This document shows positions 38,155-46,874 of a stretch of 64,000 nucleotides of DNA, piece after piece (within the stretch, counting starts at the first letter, position 1; the number at the start of each line of letters is the position of its first letter). The DNA comes from Entomortierella parvispora. Its lineage: Eukaryota > Mortierellomycota > Mortierellomycetes > Mortierellales > Mortierellaceae. A program made the position numbers and the translations under genes. Under the pieces are notes generated by a model. The model saw only the letters and a program-made list of their open reading frames with translations. It made no database searches and had not been told where the DNA came from. The stretch covers positions 930,001 through 994,000 of the forward strand of contig OY752146.1 of NCBI GenBank assembly GCA_963573315.1. The letters run 5' to 3'.

Positions 38155-38763
38155 TTATTTTTCTGGTTCCTTTGAGTCCTGGGACCCAATTGGCATGGTG
38201 AGTCTGTACACGGCGGCAGCAATGAAGGCTATTTAGTCAAGAAGGAAGACATGACATTTAGAAAGAAAGTAGCGCGAGAGCGAACAAGTCTGTAGGACAT
38301 ATTGAGACTCGATCCAATTTTATATCCAAGGCGACTATTTCCAATGGATCAAAGCGACAAGTTACCTGATCCCATGACACCAAGACCTAGTCTTCGGGCG
38401 ACCAGGTTCTTGGGCAGTTGCTGCGCTTGGTAGAATGAATAAAGACCCAGGCCTCCGAATCCCGTGCACCCGACAATTTTACAAGGTAAGCAATCTCCAG
38501 GCAATTGCTGCTGTTGCTGATTTTGCTGCGGAGGGTGTCGGCTATACTGCTGCTGTGTCTGTCCTCTCTCTGCGGATGATACCAGAGTCGTCTGGGGGGT
38601 ATCAGGCTTGGCCTGGAGGACGGGGTGTAGATTAACAATGTCAATAAAAAGAGCTGCCGTCAGGTTCTCCGTTCATTCCATCGAAAAGAATAGAGATCAT
38701 CTCGTTCTAGTGGAGAAATGAGAGTGGTACCTCGGTGGCCATTGGCAAAACTTCTTTTGACAT
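38155..38763 (-). CDS. DMAC1: DMAC1/TMEM261-like (DUF4536) complex I membrane-arm assembly protein
   Basis: This is a small mitochondrial inner-membrane protein. The animal family member DMAC1 (TMEM261) assists assembly of the distal membrane arm of respiratory complex I. Three exons (38763-38731, 38612-38366, 38228-38155) sum to 117 codons plus stop, too scattered to appear as one open frame. The protein begins MSKEVLPMATE, has a Gln-rich stretch (QNQQQQQLPG) and then the family core GDCLPCKIVGCTGFGGLG, with a CxxC pair leading into two hydrophobic segments (LGLYSFYQ and FIAAAVYRLTM). The C-terminal tail is polar. The assignment rests on the DCLPCK core and two-helix layout. Its start is 229 bp from the divergent XRCC4-like gene. 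Confidence 0.75.
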
Positions 38764-38843
38764 TGTGGACGAAATATGGAGAGGAATGAGCTTGCAGAGT
38801 GATCTGCATGCGGTAATGTAAGCTTCAAGCCTGAAACTCATGG

Positions 38844-38850
38844 TCACGTG
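38844..38850. promoter_or_regulatory. TCACGTG E-box in DMAC1/XRCC4 divergent promoter
   Basis: TCACGTG lies 81 bp upstream of the DMAC1-like start and 142 bp upstream of the XRCC4-like start. A TTTGCA triplet repeat (38887-38904) lies between it and the XRCC4-like gene. Confidence 0.45.
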
Positions 38851-38991
38851 CCAGAAATTTGCCACCATTCGCTGAAGCATGCCTCCTTTGCATTTGCATT
38901 TGCATTCACCCTTCACTCATCCTCGTCAACGCTATCAGGATCCCAGTCACTCGTGCCATTCGACCTCAGCTCCACAGAAACACATTTCATC

Positions 38992-41254
38992 ATGGAAAAG
39001 GTTGTTTCGTATTTTCTTATTGTCAACAGCGACCTTGGACCAGGGGCTCATAACGACCATGTTATCCAGACCATTTGGGAACCCTGCGGAGGAAAGGCAA
39101 AGAACGAGAGACAGTGCAGGATTTACGTGATGAACTTCAGCACTTTTTGGACAGGGATTTGTGAGTCGTCGTCTTTGATCGCCTTTTTGCCTCGGAGGAA
39201 CGCTTTGCAGGCAATCGCCTTCATAAATCCAGGATATTTACCTCTTCCTTTTTTTCGTTGCCTTTTGTAGTGACCCGCGAAATGTGGGAGGAGCAGCGAG
39301 AACAGACAAACGGCAATCAAATAGAGGAAATTTTGTACAGGCGACTGACTGAAGACGCGTTCAGTGGTATTGAAAAGTCGGGAGGCTACAACTTGTTGCT
39401 CCAGGTGAAATCTTCGAAAGAGTCGCGAGATGATCTAGAGGTAATGCGTATTCTCCTTTGATGAATGCGGGAAATTACTTACGCCAGCTGATAAAACGCG
39501 TGTTTATATTTTGTAGCTTACATGGACTGGATTCTCAGAAAAGACTCTGGCAGGACAAGTCATTCAGCCGAAGGTATGACCGTACAGTTGGCATAAAGAA
39601 CAAGTCAACAAAGTCAAGTAACAGCAACTCGTCCTGTTTGTGAATGATAGTCTCGCTTAGGCTCCATGCAGTTGGAAATAGTCCCTCCTGAGAAATCGCA
39701 AAAACTCATGCGCGACTGGATCAGGACCACGATTGAAGATCGGAGAAGGTTTGAGGTGAGGCACTCACGCGTTCAGGATACAACTGAAAACAGGTCTATG
39801 GGGACTAATTAGTGACTCTTTATATATATATGCTCGACCATTTACTGGAACGCAGAGGTTAAGCGCTGAGCTCAAGAAGCACTGGCAGCAAATCAACGAA
39901 CAGCTCAAGGATCGACAGCACGCGCTAGATCGCTTCATAGAAGACGAGAGAGAGTCGAAACGCAATTTGATGGAAAAGGTTAGGAATTTAGAGAAACTGA
40001 CACAGCGGTCTTTATCGTCCCTGGTTGTGACATCTCCTCCTCCTCTAATGTATTGTTTCTGTTTTAGTTCCGAGCTTTAATCAATGCAAAGAAGAAGAAA
40101 ATTGGAGAACTGGTCAAGTCGAACGACAATATGAAAACCAGGATGCAACGATTAGAGAAAGGTACTTCTTAATTATGTTATTCAATGTCTTGTCTTTGTT
40201 TTCTGCTGTACTCACTGACATGTTTTTCTGTAGCTCTGTTGGAGGAAAGACGTACGGTAGCAGCTCTTAAAGGGCAAAAAATCGAGGCAGGAGATCTTGA
40301 GATTGCTGATATCAAAACAAAAGAGGATATCGATAACAGCGACTACACCTCAACGACATCAACCATGAAAGGGGCTAACCGAGGACGTGGTCATGGTATT
40401 GGGCGGGGGAAAGGTCGTGGGCAAAATCCGAAAGTCAATCCAGAATCTTCGTCAGATGAAGTCGACGGATCAGTCAAAAGGGAGAGTGATGGTAAGATAG
40501 ATGGGGGGCCCAACGCCAACGATGACGTGGAGCCACAGGTACCGCTTCCCCACCCTCAGGATACGTATGGCTGGGACGACGACCAACGGGACGCAGACAA
40601 TGATGAACCTCTGATACGCCGAGGCACACGCCCCACATCATCCGGCAAACATTCCTCGCGCTTGAATGCTCCAGCAGGTGGAGGTTTGGATTTAATTGAA
40701 CGTGTATCAAAGGCCGCGCAATACCGGACTGAAAGCCCTCATCCTCAGTCCATTCGAGCCGTCAAACAGGAGTACACGGACAGTTCTGATAACGCGCTTC
40801 TGTTACGAAAACACGACGTGGATACCGATTCTCCGCATGAAGAGTCAGGTTCAAGCAACACCAAACGTAAAAGGCAGAGGAGTACCAGTAGTGACAGTCT
40901 ATCAACAACAGATGTGATGCTGCCTAGACCGCGGTCCCGATTACCAGTGTTTTCAATGTAAGTGCGCTACGCGGGTGACCACTTACTTGGGTTTACCGAG
41001 AATGATCTTTCTGACCTTTCTAATATTGTCTTTGCACTATTGTGATCACAAGGAGGAAGGCAGGGCTGGATAGGTCCGATACAAAGCCTTCACCAGATGG
41101 CGCAGTGTACTCGCAGGTTCGAGCCAACCTCAATTCAACAGCTTCGCCCTCTAGTGCTGAGAGACGATTGCGGCTGGATGGTCGCTCTGCCTCTGATGGC
41201 GTCAGTCGAGCAGAATCGATCGACGAAGAGGACTTACTGAAGGAATTGGAGTGA
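38992..41254 (+). CDS. XRCC4: XRCC4-like non-homologous end-joining factor
   Basis: XRCC4 (Lif1 in yeast) dimerises through a long coiled coil and holds DNA ligase IV at broken ends in the nucleus. Eight exons sum to 547 codons plus stop: 38992-39160, 39271-39440, 39517-39573, 39651-39755, 39856-39978, 40068-40161, 40234-40957 and 41053-41254. The head domain ends with SRLGSMQLEIVPPEKSQKL, aligned by eye with the human FRLGSFNLEKV segment. The stalk is helical and charged, and FRALINAKKKKIGEL matches the ligase-binding FILVLNEKKTKIRSL region. A long disordered tail has an RG-rich stretch (GRGHGIGRGKGRG). The last residues (ESIDEEDLLKELE) resemble the acidic DEDLF-like end of animal XRCC4. The tail is longer than in human XRCC4 (334-336 residues in total). 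Confidence 0.8.
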
Positions 41255-41339
41255 CTGAGCATTCCACTGCTCGCGCTTTTAATTCTTGCGACTCAACTCA
41301 CCCAACCCCAATAAAAACTCCTTTTCTCGGCAATTCTCC

Positions 41340-41645
41340 ATGACGCTGTCAACCGTTATCTTCTGTTGTCTTGCCTTGACTGCAGCGTTTCTCAACACAC
41401 AGGCGCCGACCCAGGTTCACGCCCTCCCGGTTTTTATAGTGATCACGGATGGTCAGTCAAGATCCATGGACAACCTCACCCCTGATCAGACAAGCAAGGC
41501 AGCCTCCCTCTCATTGTCGCCCAAACCAACGTTTGATATGCGAAGGCCAATATGCATGGGTCCAGCGACCCGGGGCCGTCTTTGGAACCGGATGGCTGGT
41601 GGACACCATGCAAAACCCAGCGGCCAGGAATATACTCCCCCTTAA
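41340..41645 (+). CDS. Putative small secreted protein (first of a peptide-gene cluster)
   Basis: This single-exon frame encodes 101 residues, beginning with MTLSTVIFCCLALTAAFL, a plausible signal peptide with likely cleavage near VHALP. The rest is Ser/Pro/Arg-rich and has one further Cys (RRPICMGP). It lies 86 bp after the XRCC4-like stop and just before three other small secreted genes. It lacks the two-cysteine C-terminal loop shared by those, so it may be a diverged or decayed member, or an unrelated protein. No function is assigned. Confidence 0.45.
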   Translation: MTLSTVIFCCLALTAAFLNTQAPTQVHALPVFIVITDGQSRSMDNLTPDQTSKAASLSLSPKPTFDMRRPICMGPATRGRLWNRMAGGHHAKPSGQEYTPP

Positions 41646-41794
41646 AATAGCGTCGAGAATGATCCGTGACAATGTCTCCTTGATCCCTCCCTCCAAGGGT
41701 CTTGGCCTTTTTGTTTTAAAGAGTACTGTAAATTTTGAAGTTGCAACATTAACATTCTTTCCTTTCTCCTCACATTTGTCTCTTTTCAACCAAC

Positions 41795-42073
41795 ATGAAG
41801 CTCCATCTCTGCACTGCACTCTATTTGGTCGCCCTCATTCTTTCGACTAAAGCAGCTCCTATGTCCCGCGAAGCATTCTCTTTGGTCGAAAGATCTGAAA
41901 CTGGAACCGCCGCCAAAGCCAAAACCTTCACCGAAGGAGATGTGGACAAGTCTGACACGAACACGGCATCAGGGAAGGAGGTCGTACTCATTAAATGCCC
42001 CGAGTTAAAGGAAAAGGAATCGCCTTTCTACGGCGTCCTCCACCGCGGTCCCGGCCCGAGGTGCCAACCATGA
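41795..42073 (+). CDS. Small secreted two-cysteine peptide precursor (copy A)
   Basis: This frame encodes 92 residues. The signal peptide is MKLHLCTALYLVALILSTKA (cleavage near KAAP). A polar, Thr/Ser/Lys-rich spacer without Cys follows, then a C-terminal segment with exactly two Cys: IKCPELKEKESPF running into YGVLHRGPGPRCQP at the very end. The end GPGPRCQP matches the shared pattern G-x-G-x-x-C-x-P of the peptides at 43660 and 61159. The loop between the cysteines (21 residues) is the longest of the group. A secreted, disulphide-closed peptide released from a precursor is the natural reading. There is no clear dibasic cleavage site directly before the loop. Confidence 0.7.
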   Translation: MKLHLCTALYLVALILSTKAAPMSREAFSLVERSETGTAAKAKTFTEGDVDKSDTNTASGKEVVLIKCPELKEKESPFYGVLHRGPGPRCQP

Positions 42074-42499
42074 GCTCAGCCTAATGATTTTCGGCCAAAG
42101 GGAAAGGAATGTCTTGTGTGCTGACGAAGAAATGTAGATCAGATCTTTACGACCCCACCCTTCTAGCCCCACCTCCTTCGGAGGATTATTCGATGATCTC
42201 CTTACAGAGAATAAAAATAGCCATCGTTACCAGATTGCCCAAAGCAATCAGCTGGCACCACTCTTGTTTTGTGAAGACTGAGCTGGCGAAGACCTGCTAC
42301 ATCACATCAACAGCTACATTCAATCTGGAAAATCCGCCAAGCAATATCAGGTTGAAAGCATCGGATCCTACGGCTACCTTTCATTTACATTCATTCTATC
42401 AAGACAACAATACTCTTGCGCACACATAGGCATGGAATAAGTAACATCGTCTTTAACACACAGCCTTTAGTAAGGGCCATGAAAATCTTACAACCTACT

Positions 42500-42862
42500 C
42501 TAGGAACTAGAGGGAGGAGTAGCAGAGGGACTCGGTTTACAGACATACCCGATGCCACCATATTTTGGCCAATGATCTGGACAGGGCAAGGTTGGCCCAC
42601 TCCAGTTATTTGCTGTATTGGAAACTGCAGAGTCGGCGGGGTAAGCAGAGCTGCTTCCTGGGGAACCCTTCGGTGATTTACTGGGTTCACTTGTCTGAGT
42701 AGGATTTTGCCTTGGGGTATTGTTGATGTCCTCGGTACGTAGGTTAAAGAGAAGTGGATCTAGCGTTACCCGAGTGCCAACAGGGGCCGCTGATGCCGTG
42801 GTCAATGTGGAAAGCGCAAGCGCAGCGATTGCACAAAAGAAGGTACACGAAGCAGACTTCAT
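42500..42862 (-). CDS. Small secreted two-cysteine peptide precursor (copy B)
   Basis: This minus-strand frame encodes 120 residues. The signal peptide is MKSASCTFFCAIAALALSTL with likely cleavage after TASA. A Ser/Pro/Asn-rich spacer follows. The terminal part has two Cys 13 residues apart: LPCPDH, then WPKYGGIGYVCKPS, then a Ser/Pro tail. WPKYGGIGYVCKP is strikingly close to WNPRYGTGPVCKP of the peptide at 61159, about 18 kb away and on the other strand. This supports a real family rather than chance. Upstream in-frame sequence is short and no intron is needed. Confidence 0.72.
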   Translation of the reverse strand: MKSASCTFFCAIAALALSTLTTASAAPVGTRVTLDPLLFNLRTEDINNTPRQNPTQTSEPSKSPKGSPGSSSAYPADSAVSNTANNWSGPTLPCPDHWPKYGGIGYVCKPSPSATPPSSS

Positions 42863-43659
42863 TCAGGGAAGCGAGGCAGAAGTATGTTTAGGGATATCGT
42901 CTGGAGAAAAAGGGACAAAAGGTGAGATGTTGATGTCCATGAGGAGTCAGATGTGGAAGTACAAGGAAAAAGATCTCCGTTTTCTGGCGCCTCTGCAAAT
43001 GGAGTCTGGTTATTGAAGGAAACACGGGGGAAGGGGCTGAATCCATGGCAAGATCTTTCAACCTCCTTTCTTCCCGCTGTCTTTTTGATCGGTTGCACGA
43101 TATAAAGACTTCGACGTTTTTGAATAATCTGGGGGTTGGACTGCAGCCCTTTCTGCCGTAAAGCTAGATTCAAAGCACGGGCCAAGAGGACTGTAGCTAT
43201 CCTTTCCGCTTGATTGGTTGACACGCGTTCTTTTTTTTTTGGGGGGGGGGGGGGGGGCACAACACCTCATTCAAAAGTGTCTAGCACCCGTGCATGAGGA
43301 CCCAATTGAGACCCTGGTGTGGAGAAACAGTAATGTCAGGTCACTGGATTATATGCGGGTCAAGTCTTCGGCAACCCTTGCCAGCGACGTTAATAGTGCC
43401 CCACCTCGGGTTCTGATAGAGTGCATCACAGATGTTGATAGAGTGTATGCACGTCGATCTCGATTGCGGGGTAGGAGGGGTAGGAAGGCACTCCGTCCTC
43501 AGCACACCGTCTACTTATATCTACCTTCACCAGTCCCGTTTCTGTTCTTTCTTCCACTCTTTTCTTCCAAACGACCTTGTCTACACCCCAGCACTTTCGA
43601 CCGTCCAACTCTTCAGCTCTTCGGTCTTCAACGATCACAAGGACCTGCGAATTTTAGCC
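42863..43659. other. intergenic region between peptide copies B and C
   Basis: The region holds the divergent promoters of the two peptide genes. A T10-G17 homopolymer junction lies at 43231-43257. Frames such as 43218-43886 read through this run and are compositional. Confidence 0.5.
43231..43257 (+). repeat. T10-G17 homopolymer junction
   Basis: Ten T are followed directly by seventeen G. A run of 17 G is extreme and could form quadruplex structures or mark an assembly or sequencing weak point. Confidence 0.95.
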
Positions 43660-43899
43660 ATGAAGATTGCGTCATTTACCCTTTACACTACCGTGACAGT
43701 TCTGGCAATGCTGGCACTCACAATGACCAAGGTCGGGTCAGCTCCAACTCCCAAGCATGGATCGGACACCGCCTCAGACCCGATCTCCACGACAGGCGAC
43801 ACTGCACTGTCCCCGTCAGGGCTGATCGGTTGCGCAGAGCTGAGGAGGTGGAGACCCGATATCGAGGGCATTGGCCCGGAATGTGATCCTAATAAGTAA
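43660..43899 (+). CDS. Small secreted two-cysteine peptide precursor (copy C)
   Basis: This frame encodes 79 residues. The signal peptide MKIASFTLYTTVTVLAMLAL is followed by likely cleavage near GSAP. The spacer is Ser/Thr/Asp-rich. The terminal loop reads GCAELRRW and then RPDIEGIGPECDPNK, with 16 residues between the two Cys and the family signature G-x-G-P-x-C-x-P. An AATAAA sits at 43937-43942, about 40 bp after the stop, consistent with a short independent transcript. Like its relatives it has one exon and no other domain. Confidence 0.7.
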   Translation: MKIASFTLYTTVTVLAMLALTMTKVGSAPTPKHGSDTASDPISTTGDTALSPSGLIGCAELRRWRPDIEGIGPECDPNK

Positions 43900-44310
43900 G
43901 CGGGGTAGGCCCCATCTTTAAGCCCTTGGCACAGCCAATAAAGATTGGTGGCGCACCAGCTGATGTGTGACCCAGAGGACGAGAGACCCGAGGATGAAGA
44001 AGATCGTGTGATGTCATTTCAATTCCGAAAGCTCCCAGGGGCGGTCTCAGGAACAACGGCGGGCCGTGATTGGCCCAGGGGTGAAAATCGAATTTTTTTT
44101 TTTTTTTTTAGCTAAAAGAAGAAAAAGAAGCTCCGAGGAAAGAAGCTCCGAGGACTACATAGTGGCACATACACGCACACACATATACACACATACATGG
44201 GTGCATCACCACCTTGCTCAGCCTGCCTTGCCCCGCCCTGCCCTGCCTTGCTTGTGTGCTTTTTGTCTGCTCTTCTGTCTTCTCTGTTGTCTTCTCTCCA
44301 CACCCCCACC

Positions 44311-46706
44311 ATGCCCCCTTCATCCTACCAGCTGCTGCCCCTCTCCTCAGCAGCAGTGGACAAGACCTCGTCGACCCCAGGCCATGTCCGCATCTTCTCC
44401 TCGGTCATCAGCAGGACTCGCCGTCGCTTCATCCTCATCCTGCTCATCTTTGCCATCGGCTTCACCCTCCTCCTCTCCATCACAATGTCCAATGAGGACC
44501 ACTGGAGGGGTGGCACCTCTGCCTTCGACTTTGAACTGCCCGAAGGATCCTGGACCTGCACAGACGACGGACTCGGCGATGTGGCCAAAAACACAGAGTA
44601 CAACAGGCGCTCCCGTCAGTGCATCGTCGAAAACTTGTGTGTCGATAGAAAAGGTAGGCAGATCAGGATCATAGGGTTCTCAGAAACCTCCTTCTTTTCT
44701 TCCATTTCTTTGCCGTTGCTTCTGCTTTTCAAGATAACCTAATACTCATTGCCTCCCATTCAATAGGAGCGTTTATTCGAAGCAACGGCCTCCACCGTCA
44801 AAACATGCCAGAGGTCAATCTCATGTCATCCGATCAGTCCTCGGACGTCTTTTGGCAACCAAGACTTAAACGCTACCTCGGAAGATCCATACGGGCGCAC
44901 TATGTCAACGAGACTCTCTTTGTTCATGCACTCTACTCGCCGTACCATTTCTCGCACTGGCTCTACAATGGCATGACCCCCCTTTACAGGTAACGCAAGT
45001 GACAGAGAAGATCGTCTTGGATTGATGTATATGTATGAGATTGATCTAATGCGTCCTTTGTCTTCATCGATAGTACAATGAAGAGGTTCGGGGGGACAAA
45101 AGACTCTTGGACATTTCGTGCTGCACGGTATCACAACGATGATATCCGCCGTCAAGGCACCTGGGAAATGGATCATTTCTTTCGATCTGGAAAAGAGCTT
45201 GTTTTAAACGCGGCCGAAGTCTCGACACCCTTCCAGTCATTGCCTCCAAGCGATGCTCCGATCTGTTTCCGGCGCGCAGTTATCGGACTTGGTTCTCAAT
45301 GTGCACTGAGCTACTGCGAGAACAACATTCCGACCGAGATTTACAAGACTTTCCGGGAAGAGGTTGCAGATTACTACTGGAAGACACCCGAGACATGGCA
45401 GAGGCATCTTACCAACGCTCAGTACGCCATCGAAAGCGGGATGGACCATCAAGACCATGGACACAAAAAGCGATGGCTCCTAGAGGAAGAACATCTGAAA
45501 GCTGCTGTGGTTTCAGTCAGTAAGAGACAGGAGACGGGAACACAACAAACCAACACCCAGCTGCGATGCTTGCAAACTGCAAAATACTACAACTTTGAGC
45601 GTGCAGGGCCCAACCACGGACTCGAGCAACGAGAGCTTCGTAGTCGATTTGGGCAATTGAAACCCGATGAAGCCGATCCAGAATCGGACTACCAAAATCT
45701 ATACGCCTCTGGCGTCAGTGATGCCCAAGGAGGCAAACGCCAGTTGGTGGTTGGAATCCTGCAACGTGAAGAGTCCAGGCGACTTGTCAATGTGGATGAT
45801 TTGATTGATGGACTTGTCAAATCTGGGTTCCGAGTCAAGTGGATGAGCTTTGACCATGGATGTGGACTCGCAGAGACAGCCTATCTTCTCAGGGATATTA
45901 ACGTGATGATTTCACCCCACGGAAATGCGATTGGAGCTTCGATCTTCATGCCAAGTGACGATCCTGTCCCAACTATTATCAGTGTAGATAACTCGAGACA
46001 CTGGGAAGGCTGGTTCAAATTCACAGCGACTGTCCTAGGCCAACGATTCATCCACACCACTTGCGGACCTCATGAATTCTTGGACGATACACAAAAGAAG
46101 AGCTGCAGTCCACACTACAGAGATCTCGACAGCGCGAATAGGCTATTGAAGGTAGTGGGATTGGTCCTTGGGGTTCCAGATTCAATGGTCAAAACCGACA
46201 AGGAAATTGACGAGAAGGGCCTGTCGCGTGGCAAGATCCGCGATGGATATCGAAAATACGTCCAGAGACATCCCGAGTCTCAGCGATTGGCACAAGAGGA
46301 ACTCGAGATCATGATCGGCCCCAACCCTTCGTATGAGCTGATGAACAAATACGGAAATGATGCCTGGGTTTTCCAGGACGAGTACTGGAAGGTAGCAACG
46401 CGCTACATTGATGTGGGACGAACCGTCAAGTTTGTTCAGGGGCTGCAGACCGACAAAGATCGAGAAGTACTCTCCATGAGTAGCCCGCAACAAGCCTACA
46501 TGGAGTACGTGCTGAGAGGAGAAGCCTGCGGATTCCAAGGATGCGCCGACATTTTGAAAAGAAACGTTGCCGATATGAACACGAGTGCGTTTGGAAAGCA
46601 TTCGATTGACGATATCGCACTGTGGGGCCAGCATACAAGAGATAGTGCGTCTCTCCATGAAGGATTCACGCCCAATATCCTGGATATGCTCTGGAAGATG
46701 ACTTGA
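44311..46706 (+). CDS. Glycosyltransferase family 61 (DUF563), type II Golgi membrane protein
   Basis: Three exons (44311-44653, 44767-44989, 45074-46706) sum to 732 codons plus stop. The protein has a short basic cytosolic tail (SRTRRR) and one signal-anchor helix (FILILLIFAIGFTLLLSI), as in Golgi glycosyltransferases. The lumenal part carries many Cys and the GT61 hallmark MISPHGNAIGASIFMPSDDP in its C-terminal half, preceded by GFRVKWMSFDHGCGLAETAYLL. Family members transfer xylose, arabinose or GlcNAc onto glycans; the donor and acceptor here cannot be told from sequence. The domain is about two-thirds of the protein and appears complete. An AATAAA near 46742 is likely its polyadenylation signal. 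Confidence 0.85.
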
Positions 46707-46874
46707 GGAAGCTATTCACTGTAGCCAATATGTACCATAGATAATAAAACACGCGCCAGCAGTGACTGCTCTTGTACCTCCTATCTTTGTTCTCAAGATG
46801 ATGCATGTAGACCATCTTCCCATTCGCTCGCCTTGACTGCACACTCATCCGTTCATCTTACTGCTCATCTAATC

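Noticed and set aside
41340-41645. Counting the first small secreted gene as a full member of the two-cysteine family
   Set aside because: It has a signal peptide and lies in the cluster but lacks the second Cys and the G-x-G-x-x-C-x-P end. Other frames of the same stretch give no clear loop either.
42109-42429. 106-codon plus-strand frame between peptide genes A and B
   Set aside because: It has no signal peptide, no family resemblance and overlaps probable 3' UTRs. It was not called.
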